Part shown: piece by piece, positions 35,677-44,700 of the stretch
Numbering within the stretch: position 1 is the stretch's first letter
Layout: each line of letters starts with the position of its first letter
Assembly: GCA_013215655.1 (NCBI GenBank)
Contig: JABSOX010000044.1
Location: forward strand, 1-45,502
DNA length: 45,502 bases
DNA from: Colwellia sp.
GTDB taxonomy: Bacteria; Pseudomonadota; Gammaproteobacteria; Enterobacterales; Alteromonadaceae
Direction: 5' to 3'
Notes under the pieces: generated by a model
The model's database searches: none
Told to the model about the DNA's origin: nothing
What the model saw: only the letters and a program-made list of their open reading frames with translations
Made by a program: the position numbers and the translations under genes

Positions 35677-35823
35677 GTCGAGCCTCGCTAGGGCTCGTAT
35701 CGACCTACATTCATACCGTTGAGTGTGGGTCGAAATTAATACCCCCTCCAACAATACGGCTAAAACATCTTTATCTCGGCTTCAAAAAATCGTCGAGCCT
35801 CACTACGTTTGTATTGACCTACA
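35677..35823. repeat. Pair of diverged ~32-bp direct repeats with a central inverted arm
   Basis: GTCGAGCCTCGCTAGGGCTC begins copy 1 (35677-35709) and GTCGAGCCTCACTACG begins copy 2 (35792-35823); both end in GACCTACA. Between them TGTGGGTCGA is the inverse of TCGACCTACA, so copy 1 can form a hairpin. Copy 2 runs into the stop codon of the EAL protein gene. It lies between two convergent genes and may act in transcription end or be a small repeat family. Confidence 0.7.
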
Positions 35824-38068
35824 CTAACTGTTTCGCTATAAAATTCACTAAATCTTGTTCTGACAAAGGTCGGCTATACCAATAACCTTGTATTTCATCA
35901 CAGCCGATTGATTTCAAAAATTCAACATGAGATAACTCTTCAACCCCTTCGGCGATAAGTGATAAACCCAAATTTTTCCCTAAAGCAACAATGGTATTTA
36001 TTATCGCTCTATCTTCATGATTATTATGACAATCCATAATAAAAGATTGATCAATTTTTAATTTATCAACGGGAAATCTTTTTAAGTAAGAAAGTGATGA
36101 ATAGCCCGTACCAAAATCATCAATAGACATTTGAATACCTAACGATTTAAGTCGATGCAAAACAGCTAGAGTCTGTTCTTCATTATGCATAAAGACTCCT
36201 TCAGTGATCTCTAACTCCAGATTTTTAGCAGATAACTTTGATGCCTCTAAAGCACTAATGACACTTTGACAAAATTTAGGATGGGAAAATTGTCTTGGCG
36301 ACACATTAACCGCAACAACAAGTTCACTATGACCTAATTCAACTAAGCTTTTTGTAAATAAACACGCTTGATTAAGTATCCATTCGCCAATAGGAACAAT
36401 TAGGCCTGATTGCTCAGCAAGTGGGATAAAATCAACAGGAGATATAATATTATCTTGATGACGCCAACGAACTAAGGTTTCGATACCTAGCACTCGGTCA
36501 TTTGTTAAATCAAGCTGCGGCTGATAAACCAAAAACAACTCATTAAGGGCAACAGCATTACGCAAACTATCCGTTAAAGTAATGCTCTTATGTATTTCAG
36601 CAGAAAACTCAGGAGAAAATAGTGAAAAACTATTATGTTCATCATTTGCAGCCATAACCAGCGCCGTATGCACATTCTTCAAGAGACTATTACGCGTATC
36701 GCCATGCTCTGGAAAAATACCATAACCAAAGTCAATTTCGATAAAAAACTCTCCACAGTTTGTCACTACAGGTCGCTCAGATAACATGACAATATCTCGT
36801 GTTAACTCTTGTAGAGCATGAGATGAAACACTACGTAAACAAACTAAAGAAAACTGGCTCTCATTGAGTTGATAAAGACTGACACCGTCAGCCAAATTCT
36901 CGGCAACAAGTTGAGAAAAAACACAAACAATTTCATTGGCCGTATCGCCACCCAATGCAGTGACCAACTTGTTAAAACTTTTAATTTCGAAAATACCTAA
37001 CGAAAAAGCAATTTTTTTGATGATCAATTTATCAAGATCATTATTTAATTTGTACTGATTAGGCAGATTGGTTTCTTGCACATAAAAAGCAATATGTTTT
37101 ACTTTTTGCTCAGCTAATTTACGCTCGGTGATATCAACAATATGTAAGTCGTAACTATCAACTTCAGGCAACCAATTGATACTCACTTGTAAAATTCTAT
37201 CTTGTAACGGCTGTTCAATCGTCATCGAAGTGCAATCGTGATTGTTTATTTCTTTTCGTAAGGCAATAAAATTAGTGGGTAATAACTTATTGATATCTTT
37301 TTCAGTAAGCTCCACCGAATGTAATAAAACTAAACAAGCAGGATTAAAAAATGAAATTTCGCCTAAATTATTAATACTTAAAATGGGATTAGGATTACGA
37401 TTGGGGAATAATGCCAAACGGGTATTTTTGGCATTGGTTAAAATAAATTGTTTGGTATACCAAGAAACAAGCCCACCAAGTAAAACAATAGCAATGCCAT
37501 AAACAACGACCGTCCAATGGGTTATTTCCATTTGTGTTAATGTTGCGGCATGCGCTTGATCAACTTCAACTTGTGTTTTTTTCTCAACAGAAAGAAGTGT
37601 TGGCAGTAGATCCGTTCGAACACTCGCTATTTCAGTTAAAAGATCGCGTAAATGATCCCAATTATCATCATTTAATAGCATTGCCTGATGAAACTCATTT
37701 GACAACCATTCGATATGCTTTTGTTTCTGAATAATTAAGTCAGCCTGTTCCCCCAAACCTTCCTGCTTCGAGATAGCAATATTATGTAGCGTAAAAGATT
37801 TTTTGTTTTTAGCAAAATTTTCTAAAAAAGATTGGCTATCTTGAGAACGGTAATATTCGTAAATAATACGTTCTTGCTCACTTAAGTCAGCAATAATTTG
37901 GTTAACGCTAGTTAAAACGGGAATACGGTTATTAACGAGGTCAATGGCATTATGACGCACTTGTTCTGTCGAAAGGTAAACAAGAATAGACAACGCCAAC
38001 CCCATTAAAATAGCTAGGCCAGCTAATAATGAGGCGCGTAATAAATAAGGTTTAACAATGGAGTTCAT
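35819..38068 (-). CDS. Membrane sensor with PAS, degenerate GGDEF and EAL domains
   Basis: 749 residues. Two membrane segments (about 10-32 and 186-205) enclose a helical periplasmic sensor region. A PAS domain (about 222-320) and then GGDEF-like and EAL domains follow. The GGDEF signature is replaced by NESQF (402-406), so cyclase activity is unlikely. The EAL domain keeps catalytic residues: ETLVRW (530-535, Ala changed to Thr), EITEGVF, DDFGTGYSSLSYLKRFP and AEGVEE. The protein is most likely a c-di-GMP phosphodiesterase controlled by the outer sensor and PAS. It stands alone, convergent with suhB. Confidence 0.9.
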   Translation of the reverse strand: MNSIVKPYLLRASLLAGLAILMGLALSILVYLSTEQVRHNAIDLVNNRIPVLTSVNQIIADLSEQERIIYEYYRSQDSQSFLENFAKNKKSFTLHNIAISKQEGLGEQADLIIQKQKHIEWLSNEFHQAMLLNDDNWDHLRDLLTEIASVRTDLLPTLLSVEKKTQVEVDQAHAATLTQMEITHWTVVVYGIAIVLLGGLVSWYTKQFILTNAKNTRLALFPNRNPNPILSINNLGEISFFNPACLVLLHSVELTEKDINKLLPTNFIALRKEINNHDCTSMTIEQPLQDRILQVSINWLPEVDSYDLHIVDITERKLAEQKVKHIAFYVQETNLPNQYKLNNDLDKLIIKKIAFSLGIFEIKSFNKLVTALGGDTANEIVCVFSQLVAENLADGVSLYQLNESQFSLVCLRSVSSHALQELTRDIVMLSERPVVTNCGEFFIEIDFGYGIFPEHGDTRNSLLKNVHTALVMAANDEHNSFSLFSPEFSAEIHKSITLTDSLRNAVALNELFLVYQPQLDLTNDRVLGIETLVRWRHQDNIISPVDFIPLAEQSGLIVPIGEWILNQACLFTKSLVELGHSELVVAVNVSPRQFSHPKFCQSVISALEASKLSAKNLELEITEGVFMHNEEQTLAVLHRLKSLGIQMSIDDFGTGYSSLSYLKRFPVDKLKIDQSFIMDCHNNHEDRAIINTIVALGKNLGLSLIAEGVEELSHVEFLKSIGCDEIQGYWYSRPLSEQDLVNFIAKQLV

Positions 38069-38214
38069 ACTCTATATGCCATTTTCTCGTTAAACTATTA
38101 ATACCAACTGACTTAAAGAATTGTTCACTTGATATAGGACAGTGTTTAGTGATAGAAAATTACATTTTAAATATAGAACAATCAAGACAATATGCGATAT
38201 TTACGCTTTATAAG

Positions 38215-39510
38215 TTAATTTAGCATCGCCAGCCTATTTTGTACTCCTTGCTCTTGCTCAACATAATGAAACCATTGCTTAGCTGTTTTTGCCGACTCTT
38301 TTAATTTTTTCGCCTGTGTAAATGCCATTAAAGAACGCTCAAATTGTTGGAGATTATATGAAGCCATACCTTTCACTAAATGCATATCACCTAAACGTGT
38401 TAAGCCACCACGTTTTATTGCTCTATCTGCGGCATCATAAGCTAATAACCATTGCTCAGTATTTAAATAAGCTTGTGCTAAATAGGCATCAAACTTTCCC
38501 GAGTCAGCAATTTTAGCCGCACTTTTTAGAACAGGTATCGCTTTATCATCATTTTTTGCAGCAATGTATGCCTGCGCTAGCAGATCTAAATAACGTACTT
38601 CAGCAACCACATCACCTTTTTCGATAGATTCATTTAATAATTTAGCCGCTTTAAACGGTACACCGTGATAAAGGTATAATTGTACTAAAGTTAATATATC
38701 ATTCGATTTTGTTACAAACCCTGCCTGCCATGCGCTTTCCATAATGGCTAATTGTTTGTCTTCTTGACCCACTTCGCCATACATACCGCTAAGTTGTACC
38801 CAATAATTAGGTTTGTTGTAATAACGGACTAAATTTTCAATCACCTTCACAACTTCATTGGGTTGCTTTAATTCATAATAATTTGCTCGCTGTAATACTA
38901 ACCAATTTTCTTTAGGTATACCGTTTTTTGCGAGTACAGAGTCAACCGCTTTGTTAACAAAACCAAGTGATTGCTGATACTGTTTATTTTGATAATAAGC
39001 CTGCGCAAACATCATGTATTGCTGCCCAGTTAAAGCTTTACTATTAAAGCCTTGCCATTTTTTTAAATGTTGAATACTGGCAGTATAATCTTGCTGCTGC
39101 ATAGCCAACTGAGCAAGTGAGTATAATGTTGATAATCGTAATGATTCAGGAATAGCCTCTTCAGCAATGACATGTTCAAAACTATCAATGGCTGAGTCAA
39201 GATCATCATTACCGTAATACATGAAACCATAAAAATTCCACAACATCGCTTTTTCATAACTATTGAGGCTATCAATACGATCTTTGACCTCATCTAATAC
39301 ATCAAAACCTTCAAGTTTTACGCCTTCATCGGCAAGCTTTTGCGCACGTGCTAACTGTGCATAAACACGGTTTCGCATTGCTGGCACTTTGACCGATTGC
39401 TTACTTTGACTTTCTGCATAGACAATACCGCCCACAGATAATAACTTTATTGTTGGCGCGGCATATAAACTTGCGGCTGATAATATCGTTAACAACATTT
39501 TTTTGATCAT
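38215..39510 (-). CDS. TPR protein of the TonB cluster
   Basis: 431 residues from the ATG at 39510, preferred over one 51 bp further upstream because AAGGAG lies just before it and a signal peptide starts directly (IKKMLLTILSAASLYAA). The rest is helical with tetratricopeptide-like repeats, for example LWNFYGFMYYGNDDLDSAID and MMFAQAYYQNKQYQQSLGFV. Periplasmic TPR proteins commonly close this kind of TonB cluster and probably bind partners of TonB or the receptor. Starts 10 bp after tonB ends, last gene of the operon. Confidence 0.88.
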   Translation of the reverse strand: MIKKMLLTILSAASLYAAPTIKLLSVGGIVYAESQSKQSVKVPAMRNRVYAQLARAQKLADEGVKLEGFDVLDEVKDRIDSLNSYEKAMLWNFYGFMYYGNDDLDSAIDSFEHVIAEEAIPESLRLSTLYSLAQLAMQQQDYTASIQHLKKWQGFNSKALTGQQYMMFAQAYYQNKQYQQSLGFVNKAVDSVLAKNGIPKENWLVLQRANYYELKQPNEVVKVIENLVRYYNKPNYWVQLSGMYGEVGQEDKQLAIMESAWQAGFVTKSNDILTLVQLYLYHGVPFKAAKLLNESIEKGDVVAEVRYLDLLAQAYIAAKNDDKAIPVLKSAAKIADSGKFDAYLAQAYLNTEQWLLAYDAADRAIKRGGLTRLGDMHLVKGMASYNLQQFERSLMAFTQAKKLKESAKTAKQWFHYVEQEQGVQNRLAMLN

Positions 39511-39520
39511 AACCCTCTCC

Positions 39521-40141
39521 TTAACCATCAATTTGGAATGAAATTTTATTGCGAACACCACTTACCGCCATAGCTACACCGTCCACTACCCGGGGTTTAT
39601 ATTTAAATTTTAAGGCAGCATCCATTGCCGCACGATCAAATACCCCTTCCGGTTTTGACTCAACGATCAGTGGGTCTTGTACTGAACCATTAGCCGTGAC
39701 CGTAAATTCAACAATGGCGTAACCTTCAATACCTCGAGATTGCGCGCGACGAGGATAAATAGGCGCTACCTTTACGATCGGTAAATAGTCACCGTCACCA
39801 CTGCCTAGTGATAAGCCATTGGATAATCCTATATCAGTTTCAATATTCGCTGCAAAATTAGTGCTTACTGCATTTGCATTAGGGTTTGACTGTTGCATTT
39901 TTGGCTGCGCCATAGGAGGTGGAGGCTCTTTCGGTTTTACTGGCTTTTGTGGTTTACGTTCTTTTTTTACTAACTGCTGTTCTTTTTTGAGACGAATAAA
40001 GTCAAGCACATTGCCACGAGGAGCATCCGTCAATACATTCTTCCCTCCAGCAATCAGTGCTTGCATACTCCACAATAACCCCAAAGTAACCATCACAGAA
40101 AATACTAAGCCTAATAAATAACGACCGCTTTTGTTAATCAT
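39521..40141 (-). CDS. tonB: TonB family energy-transducing protein
   Basis: 206 residues. N-terminal membrane anchor about 9-28, Pro/Lys-rich periplasmic linker (about 58-85, KPVKPKEPPPPMAQP), and the C-terminal TonB domain (about 120-206) with VAPIYPRRAQSRGIEGYAIV and FKYKPRVVDG. It transmits proton-motive force to outer-membrane receptors. Starts 2 bp after exbD. The short length fits TonB2-type proteins. Confidence 0.94.
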   Translation of the reverse strand: MINKSGRYLLGLVFSVMVTLGLLWSMQALIAGGKNVLTDAPRGNVLDFIRLKKEQQLVKKERKPQKPVKPKEPPPPMAQPKMQQSNPNANAVSTNFAANIETDIGLSNGLSLGSGDGDYLPIVKVAPIYPRRAQSRGIEGYAIVEFTVTANGSVQDPLIVESKPEGVFDRAAMDAALKFKYKPRVVDGVAMAVSGVRNKISFQIDG

Positions 40142-40143
40142 GA

Positions 40144-40557
40144 TTAAATCTCTTGTGCCGCAATTGAGACATCAAAAACACGTGCGGCTCTTGCTGCATC
40201 CATCACTTTAATCAAGGTATCCGTTGTTGATTTTTTATCCGCTTGAATGACCACCGTACCTTGTGGGTTTTCCGCTTTTAATCGTTCTATATTGGCTTGT
40301 ACCGCACGTACATCAATACGGCGTTTATTAATCCAAATTTCGCCTTTATCACTAATCGCAACTAAGATATTAGCGCGATTTTTTTTCACTGCTGTTGCCG
40401 CTTCTGGACGATTAACTTCTATACCGGCTTCTTTAACAAACGAGGCAGTGACAATAAAAAATATCAACAAAATAAAAACAACATCCAACATCGGTGTCAT
40501 GTTTATTTCTTCAGCTTCTTCTTGCTCTTGTAAAACTTTTGCTAATTGAGAACGCAT
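40144..40557 (-). CDS. exbD: ExbD-type proton channel subunit
   Basis: 137 residues. One membrane helix (about 22-43) with the essential Asp25 in NMTPMLDVVFILLIFF, then a periplasmic domain ending in VVIQADKKSTTDTLIKVMDAAR. Works with the ExbB-type proteins of the same operon. It follows the small ExbB gene by about 42 bp. Confidence 0.96.
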   Translation of the reverse strand: MRSQLAKVLQEQEEAEEINMTPMLDVVFILLIFFIVTASFVKEAGIEVNRPEAATAVKKNRANILVAISDKGEIWINKRRIDVRAVQANIERLKAENPQGTVVIQADKKSTTDTLIKVMDAARAARVFDVSIAAQEI

Positions 40558-40599
40558 GTTTTTACCCTTTAATTTTAACTTTTATTTTTTAAATGGTGT

Positions 40600-41127
40600 T
40601 CAGTGATTCATTGGTAAACAGTCTTCTAACTGCTCTGTTCTTCGTTTTGTTTTACGTTGTAACCAAGTCACCATAAAGACTCCTGATAACGAACCCACCA
40701 TACCTGCCATTGTTGGAATAGTTGCTCGTGAAACCCCTGAGGCCATCGAACGAGCATTACCACCACCTGAAATAGCCATCACATCAAAAACCTCAATCAT
40801 CCCCGTAACGGTGCCCAATAAACCTAATAGCGGACATAACACCACTAAACTTTGTATTAAGGTGACATTTTGACTCAGCATTTCAGTGGCTCTTGAAACA
40901 TGTGCGACACGTATTTGCTGTGCATACCATGAGTTTTTATCACTTCTATTTTTCCAACTTTTTACAATGCCAGCTTTAATAATGTTATAGCTACGTAAAA
41001 AGAAAAATAAACGTTCAAAAATCAATAACCACATCAAGCAAATTACCCAAGCAATGACGGTTAATACGATACCGCCAGTGTCGAGAAACTCACGAATGCT
41101 ATTCATCATTTCGATGAACAAAATCAT
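40600..41127 (-). CDS. exbB: ExbB/TolQ-type proton channel protein (short)
   Basis: 175 residues with three membrane helices. The MotA/TolQ/ExbB signature is CPLLGLLGTVTGMIEVFDVM followed by GGGNARSMASGVSRAT. Starts 3 bp after the TtpC-type gene, so the two are translationally coupled. The window therefore has two ExbB-like proteins for one ExbD, as in Vibrio TonB2 systems. Confidence 0.94.
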   Translation of the reverse strand: MILFIEMMNSIREFLDTGGIVLTVIAWVICLMWLLIFERLFFFLRSYNIIKAGIVKSWKNRSDKNSWYAQQIRVAHVSRATEMLSQNVTLIQSLVVLCPLLGLLGTVTGMIEVFDVMAISGGGNARSMASGVSRATIPTMAGMVGSLSGVFMVTWLQRKTKRRTEQLEDCLPMNH

Positions 41128-41130
41128 GAT

Positions 41131-42558
41131 TTATACTCCTTGCTCAGCGAGTTCTTTTCCAATAGACATGGGATCTTCCGCAAACTCAGAGCTTCCTGTA
41201 GGCACAGAGTTTTCTGCTCGTTCAGCAATGATGCCAGCACTTTGTTGTTGCAAAATATTGATGATACTGCGACTGCGGGTATTTAAAATAGTAGAAATAA
41301 AGACCATCGGAATAGCCACCACTAAGCCTAGTACGGTAGTCACTAAGGCTTGTGAAATACCACCCGCCATTAATTTAGGGTCACCCGTACCAAATAAGGT
41401 GATCGCTTGGAAAGTATTGATCATGCCAGTAACTGTACCTAATAAGCCAATAAGTGGTGCAACAACTGAGATGATTTTGATGAAAGTAAGGCGTGTGGTT
41501 AATACAGGTACTTCTTTTAAAATGCGTTCAGAGAGTTTGAGTTCTAGAGTTTCAGTATCTGCATGCCGATTTTTATCTTGCACTAACATCACTCGACCCA
41601 ACGGATTATCATCAACAGCTTTATTGCTTTTTAATTGGCGATTTACTTTGCTACTGATAATAAACAAGCTAATAAAGCGCTCTATCGCAATGAGTAAACC
41701 AAATAAGCCTAATGCCACAATAACGTAGCCAACTGGTCCGCCTTGTTCAATACGTTCTTGTATATCAGGTGCTTGTACCAATAACCCTAAAATTGAACCG
41801 CCCGTTGGGTCTAGAGCAAAAGGTACAATACCTGTTGTGGTAGTACTTAGCACTTCAGCACTTGATAAGTAACGCCCTGATGGCTGTCTAATTAATTCAG
41901 CAACAGAGCCCGTTTCATCGATATACTCTAAATATTTACCGTTAGAAACCAAGTTAAATCCGCCAATACGAATCACTTCACTTTGACTTTTTGTGCCATC
42001 CGCCAAAACAATTTCACGGCTAAACTTATGCACTTTACCGCTTTGTGTCATTTCCCGTTGTAGTTCAAACCATAAACGTTCAATTTCTTCAATAGAGGCT
42101 AATTTTGAAGATGAACCCATATTTTTAGCAAATTCATCTAAAAATTCACCTCGACCAGCAATTTGCGCTGAAACTACTGAAGTTTGAAATTTACTTTTAG
42201 TATCGCCAGACACCTGCTGTAAAACACCAAATAGCTCTTTTAACTCACCCATACGCTTATTTAAGGCATCAGTTTTATTGGTTAAAGCAACTTCGTTATC
42301 TTGAAAATTCAATTCTAATTTAGTACTTAAATTAATCGCTTGCTTGCGTTTAACTATTACCTTCTTAAGTAGATTATCTTGTTGATCTTTTTTCGCAGAA
42401 AACTCCGCTTCACGTTTTTTATTTTGTTTGTTTTGCGCTATTTTTCCTTGCTCAAGTTGTGATAATAATTCATCTAAGCTGTTGGCTTGTGCAGCACTGG
42501 CATTATTTGCCGAAAGAGCAATAAGCATTGCAGCAACAAATGTAGTTAACTTTTTCAT
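41131..42558 (-). CDS. ttpC: TtpC-type MotA/TolQ/ExbB protein with periplasmic extension
   Basis: 475 residues. Signal peptide about 1-22, then a long coiled coil (about 30-135) and a periplasmic beta region, before three membrane helices in the C-terminal 200 residues. The channel signature is VVAPLIGLLGTVTGMINTFQ with GGISQALVTTVLGLVVAIP. TtpC proteins are required with ExbB/ExbD/TonB2 in Vibrio and related bacteria. It follows the DUF3450 gene by 14 bp. Confidence 0.93.
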   Translation of the reverse strand: MKKLTTFVAAMLIALSANNASAAQANSLDELLSQLEQGKIAQNKQNKKREAEFSAKKDQQDNLLKKVIVKRKQAINLSTKLELNFQDNEVALTNKTDALNKRMGELKELFGVLQQVSGDTKSKFQTSVVSAQIAGRGEFLDEFAKNMGSSSKLASIEEIERLWFELQREMTQSGKVHKFSREIVLADGTKSQSEVIRIGGFNLVSNGKYLEYIDETGSVAELIRQPSGRYLSSAEVLSTTTTGIVPFALDPTGGSILGLLVQAPDIQERIEQGGPVGYVIVALGLFGLLIAIERFISLFIISSKVNRQLKSNKAVDDNPLGRVMLVQDKNRHADTETLELKLSERILKEVPVLTTRLTFIKIISVVAPLIGLLGTVTGMINTFQAITLFGTGDPKLMAGGISQALVTTVLGLVVAIPMVFISTILNTRSRSIINILQQQSAGIIAERAENSVPTGSSEFAEDPMSIGKELAEQGV

Positions 42559-42572
42559 CTGATTATTCCTAG

Positions 42573-43355
42573 TTATTCGGCCGAGTTTTGTGCAATAGGC
42601 ACAATAATTAAATCTGGTGCAAGCTGTTTACGGGCGATACGTAGCCCTTTATTGATGTCTGAACGATATTCAGCAGGTAATTTCTGCCAAGATTTTGTTT
42701 GGTTATTCCATAAACCTAAGTGTTGACCATCACGTGTTTGATAAACCAAGCTCACCCGCCCTATTCTTAAAAAATCGACATCACGTTCACTACCTTCAAC
42801 ATCAATTAAGCCGCTGTAAGCTTCAATTGTACGACCGTAATCCACTTCAATTTGATAAGCGTCAAGCACACGGCGAAACTTCTCTGATACAGAAACATCA
42901 GCACGCTTCATCATCTCTTGTAACGACACAATACGTTGATTACGTTCATCCAATAAAAACTGCATATCAAGACTAACAAAAGTAACTAAGGTATCGATCA
43001 TCCGCGACATTAAGGGTGAAACTTGACGCTCAATAATGCTAACTTGTTTCATCGACACTGCAATTTGCGCCAACTCTTTAAGCTGATTATCTATTTGGGT
43101 ATGCATTTGTTGGTTGTAAATACCTAAACCATCCACTTCTTTATTAATGGTTTTAAATTGCTGCAACTTATTTTGAATTTGCTCACTGATGCTATTCACA
43201 CGTTGCTGAGACTGATTCGCTGACTGATTAATGTGTTGCCCTGCCGTAACCACGTCTTTTAAGTTAGAATCTTGTGCAAAAGTAGAAAATGTAAGTACCG
43301 AAGCAGTAATAAATACACTTGCTTGCGCCAGTTTAGACAGCTTTAACTGTTTCAT
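42573..43355 (-). CDS. DUF3450 periplasmic coiled-coil protein of the TonB cluster
   Basis: 260 residues from the ATG at 43355, preferred over one 18 bp upstream because AAGG precedes it at good spacing. Signal peptide about 1-27 ending in TFAQ. Residues 30-110 form a long coiled coil rich in Gln; the C-terminal part has VSLVYQTRDGQHLGLWNN and SDINKGLRIARKQLAPDL. DUF3450 proteins regularly head TtpC/ExbB/ExbD/TonB operons. Its function is not established; a periplasmic adaptor role is inferred from position. Confidence 0.9.
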   Translation of the reverse strand: MKQLKLSKLAQASVFITASVLTFSTFAQDSNLKDVVTAGQHINQSANQSQQRVNSISEQIQNKLQQFKTINKEVDGLGIYNQQMHTQIDNQLKELAQIAVSMKQVSIIERQVSPLMSRMIDTLVTFVSLDMQFLLDERNQRIVSLQEMMKRADVSVSEKFRRVLDAYQIEVDYGRTIEAYSGLIDVEGSERDVDFLRIGRVSLVYQTRDGQHLGLWNNQTKSWQKLPAEYRSDINKGLRIARKQLAPDLIIVPIAQNSAE

Positions 43356-43584
43356 GTTGAAATAACCTTTCATGTTATTATTTACTAAATATTGTCGTTA
43401 ATAAGCAGTAGCAATTAACGAGGATTAAATGGTAATGGGTATAAAATTTATGAAAGAGATTTTAAAGACTATTTATGACACTTAGGTTTCATTAATATTG
43501 CAGGTTTGTTAAATGACAAAACAATGACATTTTTCTTACAACAGAAAATTGGACAATAACGACCTCAACAAAAAAAGAGAACAA

Positions 43585-44220
43585 ATGGAAAATATAGGGA
43601 AAATTTTTATTATAGGTTTGCCACGCACCGGCACCACCAGCGTCTGTGCAGCTATGCTAGATTTAAGCCTTAAAGTCGCTCATACCGCTTATACTCAAAA
43701 AACCTTTGAACAAGCGCAAGTTATTGCTGATACACCGATTTTTTGTGATTATCAAATACTAGACAGCTATTATCCTAATAGTCTTTTCATTTATTTAGAG
43801 CGTGCCACACACTTATGGTTACCATCAATAAAGCAACTTTTAGCACGCATGCAAAAAAACATTCTTCGAGCTGATGGCGGTTTTAATCCCACCATTAAAC
43901 GTTGTTATCAACAGATTTTTACACCTTTTACTGAAGAAAATATTCAAGACGATAATTTTTTATTGGAATGCTATCAACAACACCAAAATAACGTTAAAGC
44001 TTATTTTGAGAAACGCCCACAAGATTTATTATCAATAGATATCAGCGAAGGGCATAGTTACGCTCAATTGTTATCTTTTTTAGGACTGGATGTAAAAGAA
44101 GGTGATTTCCAACAAATGAATATTGGCGGCAAGATTACCGCATGGAATGATTTGAAAGATAAGAATAAAGTCTCATCAACCAATAAAGGTAGGATCACCA
44201 AGCTTTATTATCTTCTATAA
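43585..44220 (+). CDS. Sulfotransferase-like P-loop protein
   Basis: 211 residues from the ATG at 43585; an in-frame TTG at 43549 is possible but adds charged, non-conserved residues. The 5'-phosphosulfate loop is IIGLPRTGTTSVCAAM (about 8-23). DTPIFCDYQILDSYYPNSLF and the following LERATHLWLPS match the Sulfotransfer_4-type family. It would transfer sulfate from PAPS to an unknown acceptor. It is divergent from the TonB operon and has no partner genes here. Confidence 0.8.
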   Translation: MENIGKIFIIGLPRTGTTSVCAAMLDLSLKVAHTAYTQKTFEQAQVIADTPIFCDYQILDSYYPNSLFIYLERATHLWLPSIKQLLARMQKNILRADGGFNPTIKRCYQQIFTPFTEENIQDDNFLLECYQQHQNNVKAYFEKRPQDLLSIDISEGHSYAQLLSFLGLDVKEGDFQQMNIGGKITAWNDLKDKNKVSSTNKGRITKLYYLL

Positions 44221-44700
44221 TAAAGCTTGTAGAATACCTTTATCTCTAATGCCTCTCCATACAAGCGTTTGATAATTACATACCCGTTACCATTCAAAGT
44301 GCATGATTTCAGTTGGAGTTATAAGCACTTTAGGCAAGGCATTCATTTTAAATAATGGTCATTCTCGGCAACTGCGTCCTGCGTTGCCCTAATGGTCCAC
44401 ATCCATGTCGAAACCTTGTTACTATGAATAACGCGGCATAAAGTACTTATAAACCAACCCAGAGGGGACTTCTGAGCAAACCATGCTCGTCGTTGTCTCT
44501 GTTTTTAAGGGAATGACCATGAATAAAAAGAGACGTCTTGATCATGAATTGCTCAGGTGTCCTGAAACATGCATCTTGAATGGCAATGGGTATAGATACC
44601 TTGTTACAAGATAAATAATTATAGCGATTTACACTAAGATAATTTTTATATATTGTTGCCGCAAAAATCGTTAATACATCGTAAATAAAAAGGAATTATT
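44221..44700. other. Intergenic region occupied mostly by a foldback element
   Basis: The 314-bp element at 44280-44593 fills most of this stretch. The remaining bases hold the ribosome site AGGA for the ABC gene. No gene was seen. Confidence 0.7.
44280..44593. mobile_element. Non-coding foldback (MITE-like) element with ~32-bp terminal inverted repeats
   Basis: The left end ATACCCGTTACCATTCAA continues to TGCATGATTTCAG. The reverse complement of the right end reads ATACCCATTGCCATTCAA and continues to TGCATGTTTCAG, giving a close inverted match over about 32 bp. Inside, ATGGTCATTC (about 44355) is mirrored by GAATGACCAT (about 44513), and GGCAACTGCG/TGCGTTGCC forms a small hairpin. No reading frame inside. 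A target duplication could not be fixed. Confidence 0.85.

Noticed and set aside
41054-41728. 224-codon plus-strand frame across exbB and ttpC
   Set aside because: Antisense shadow of two conserved proton-channel genes.
43374-43584. Fur box upstream of the TonB operon
   Set aside because: AT-rich sequence is present but I found no convincing match to the 19-bp Fur consensus.
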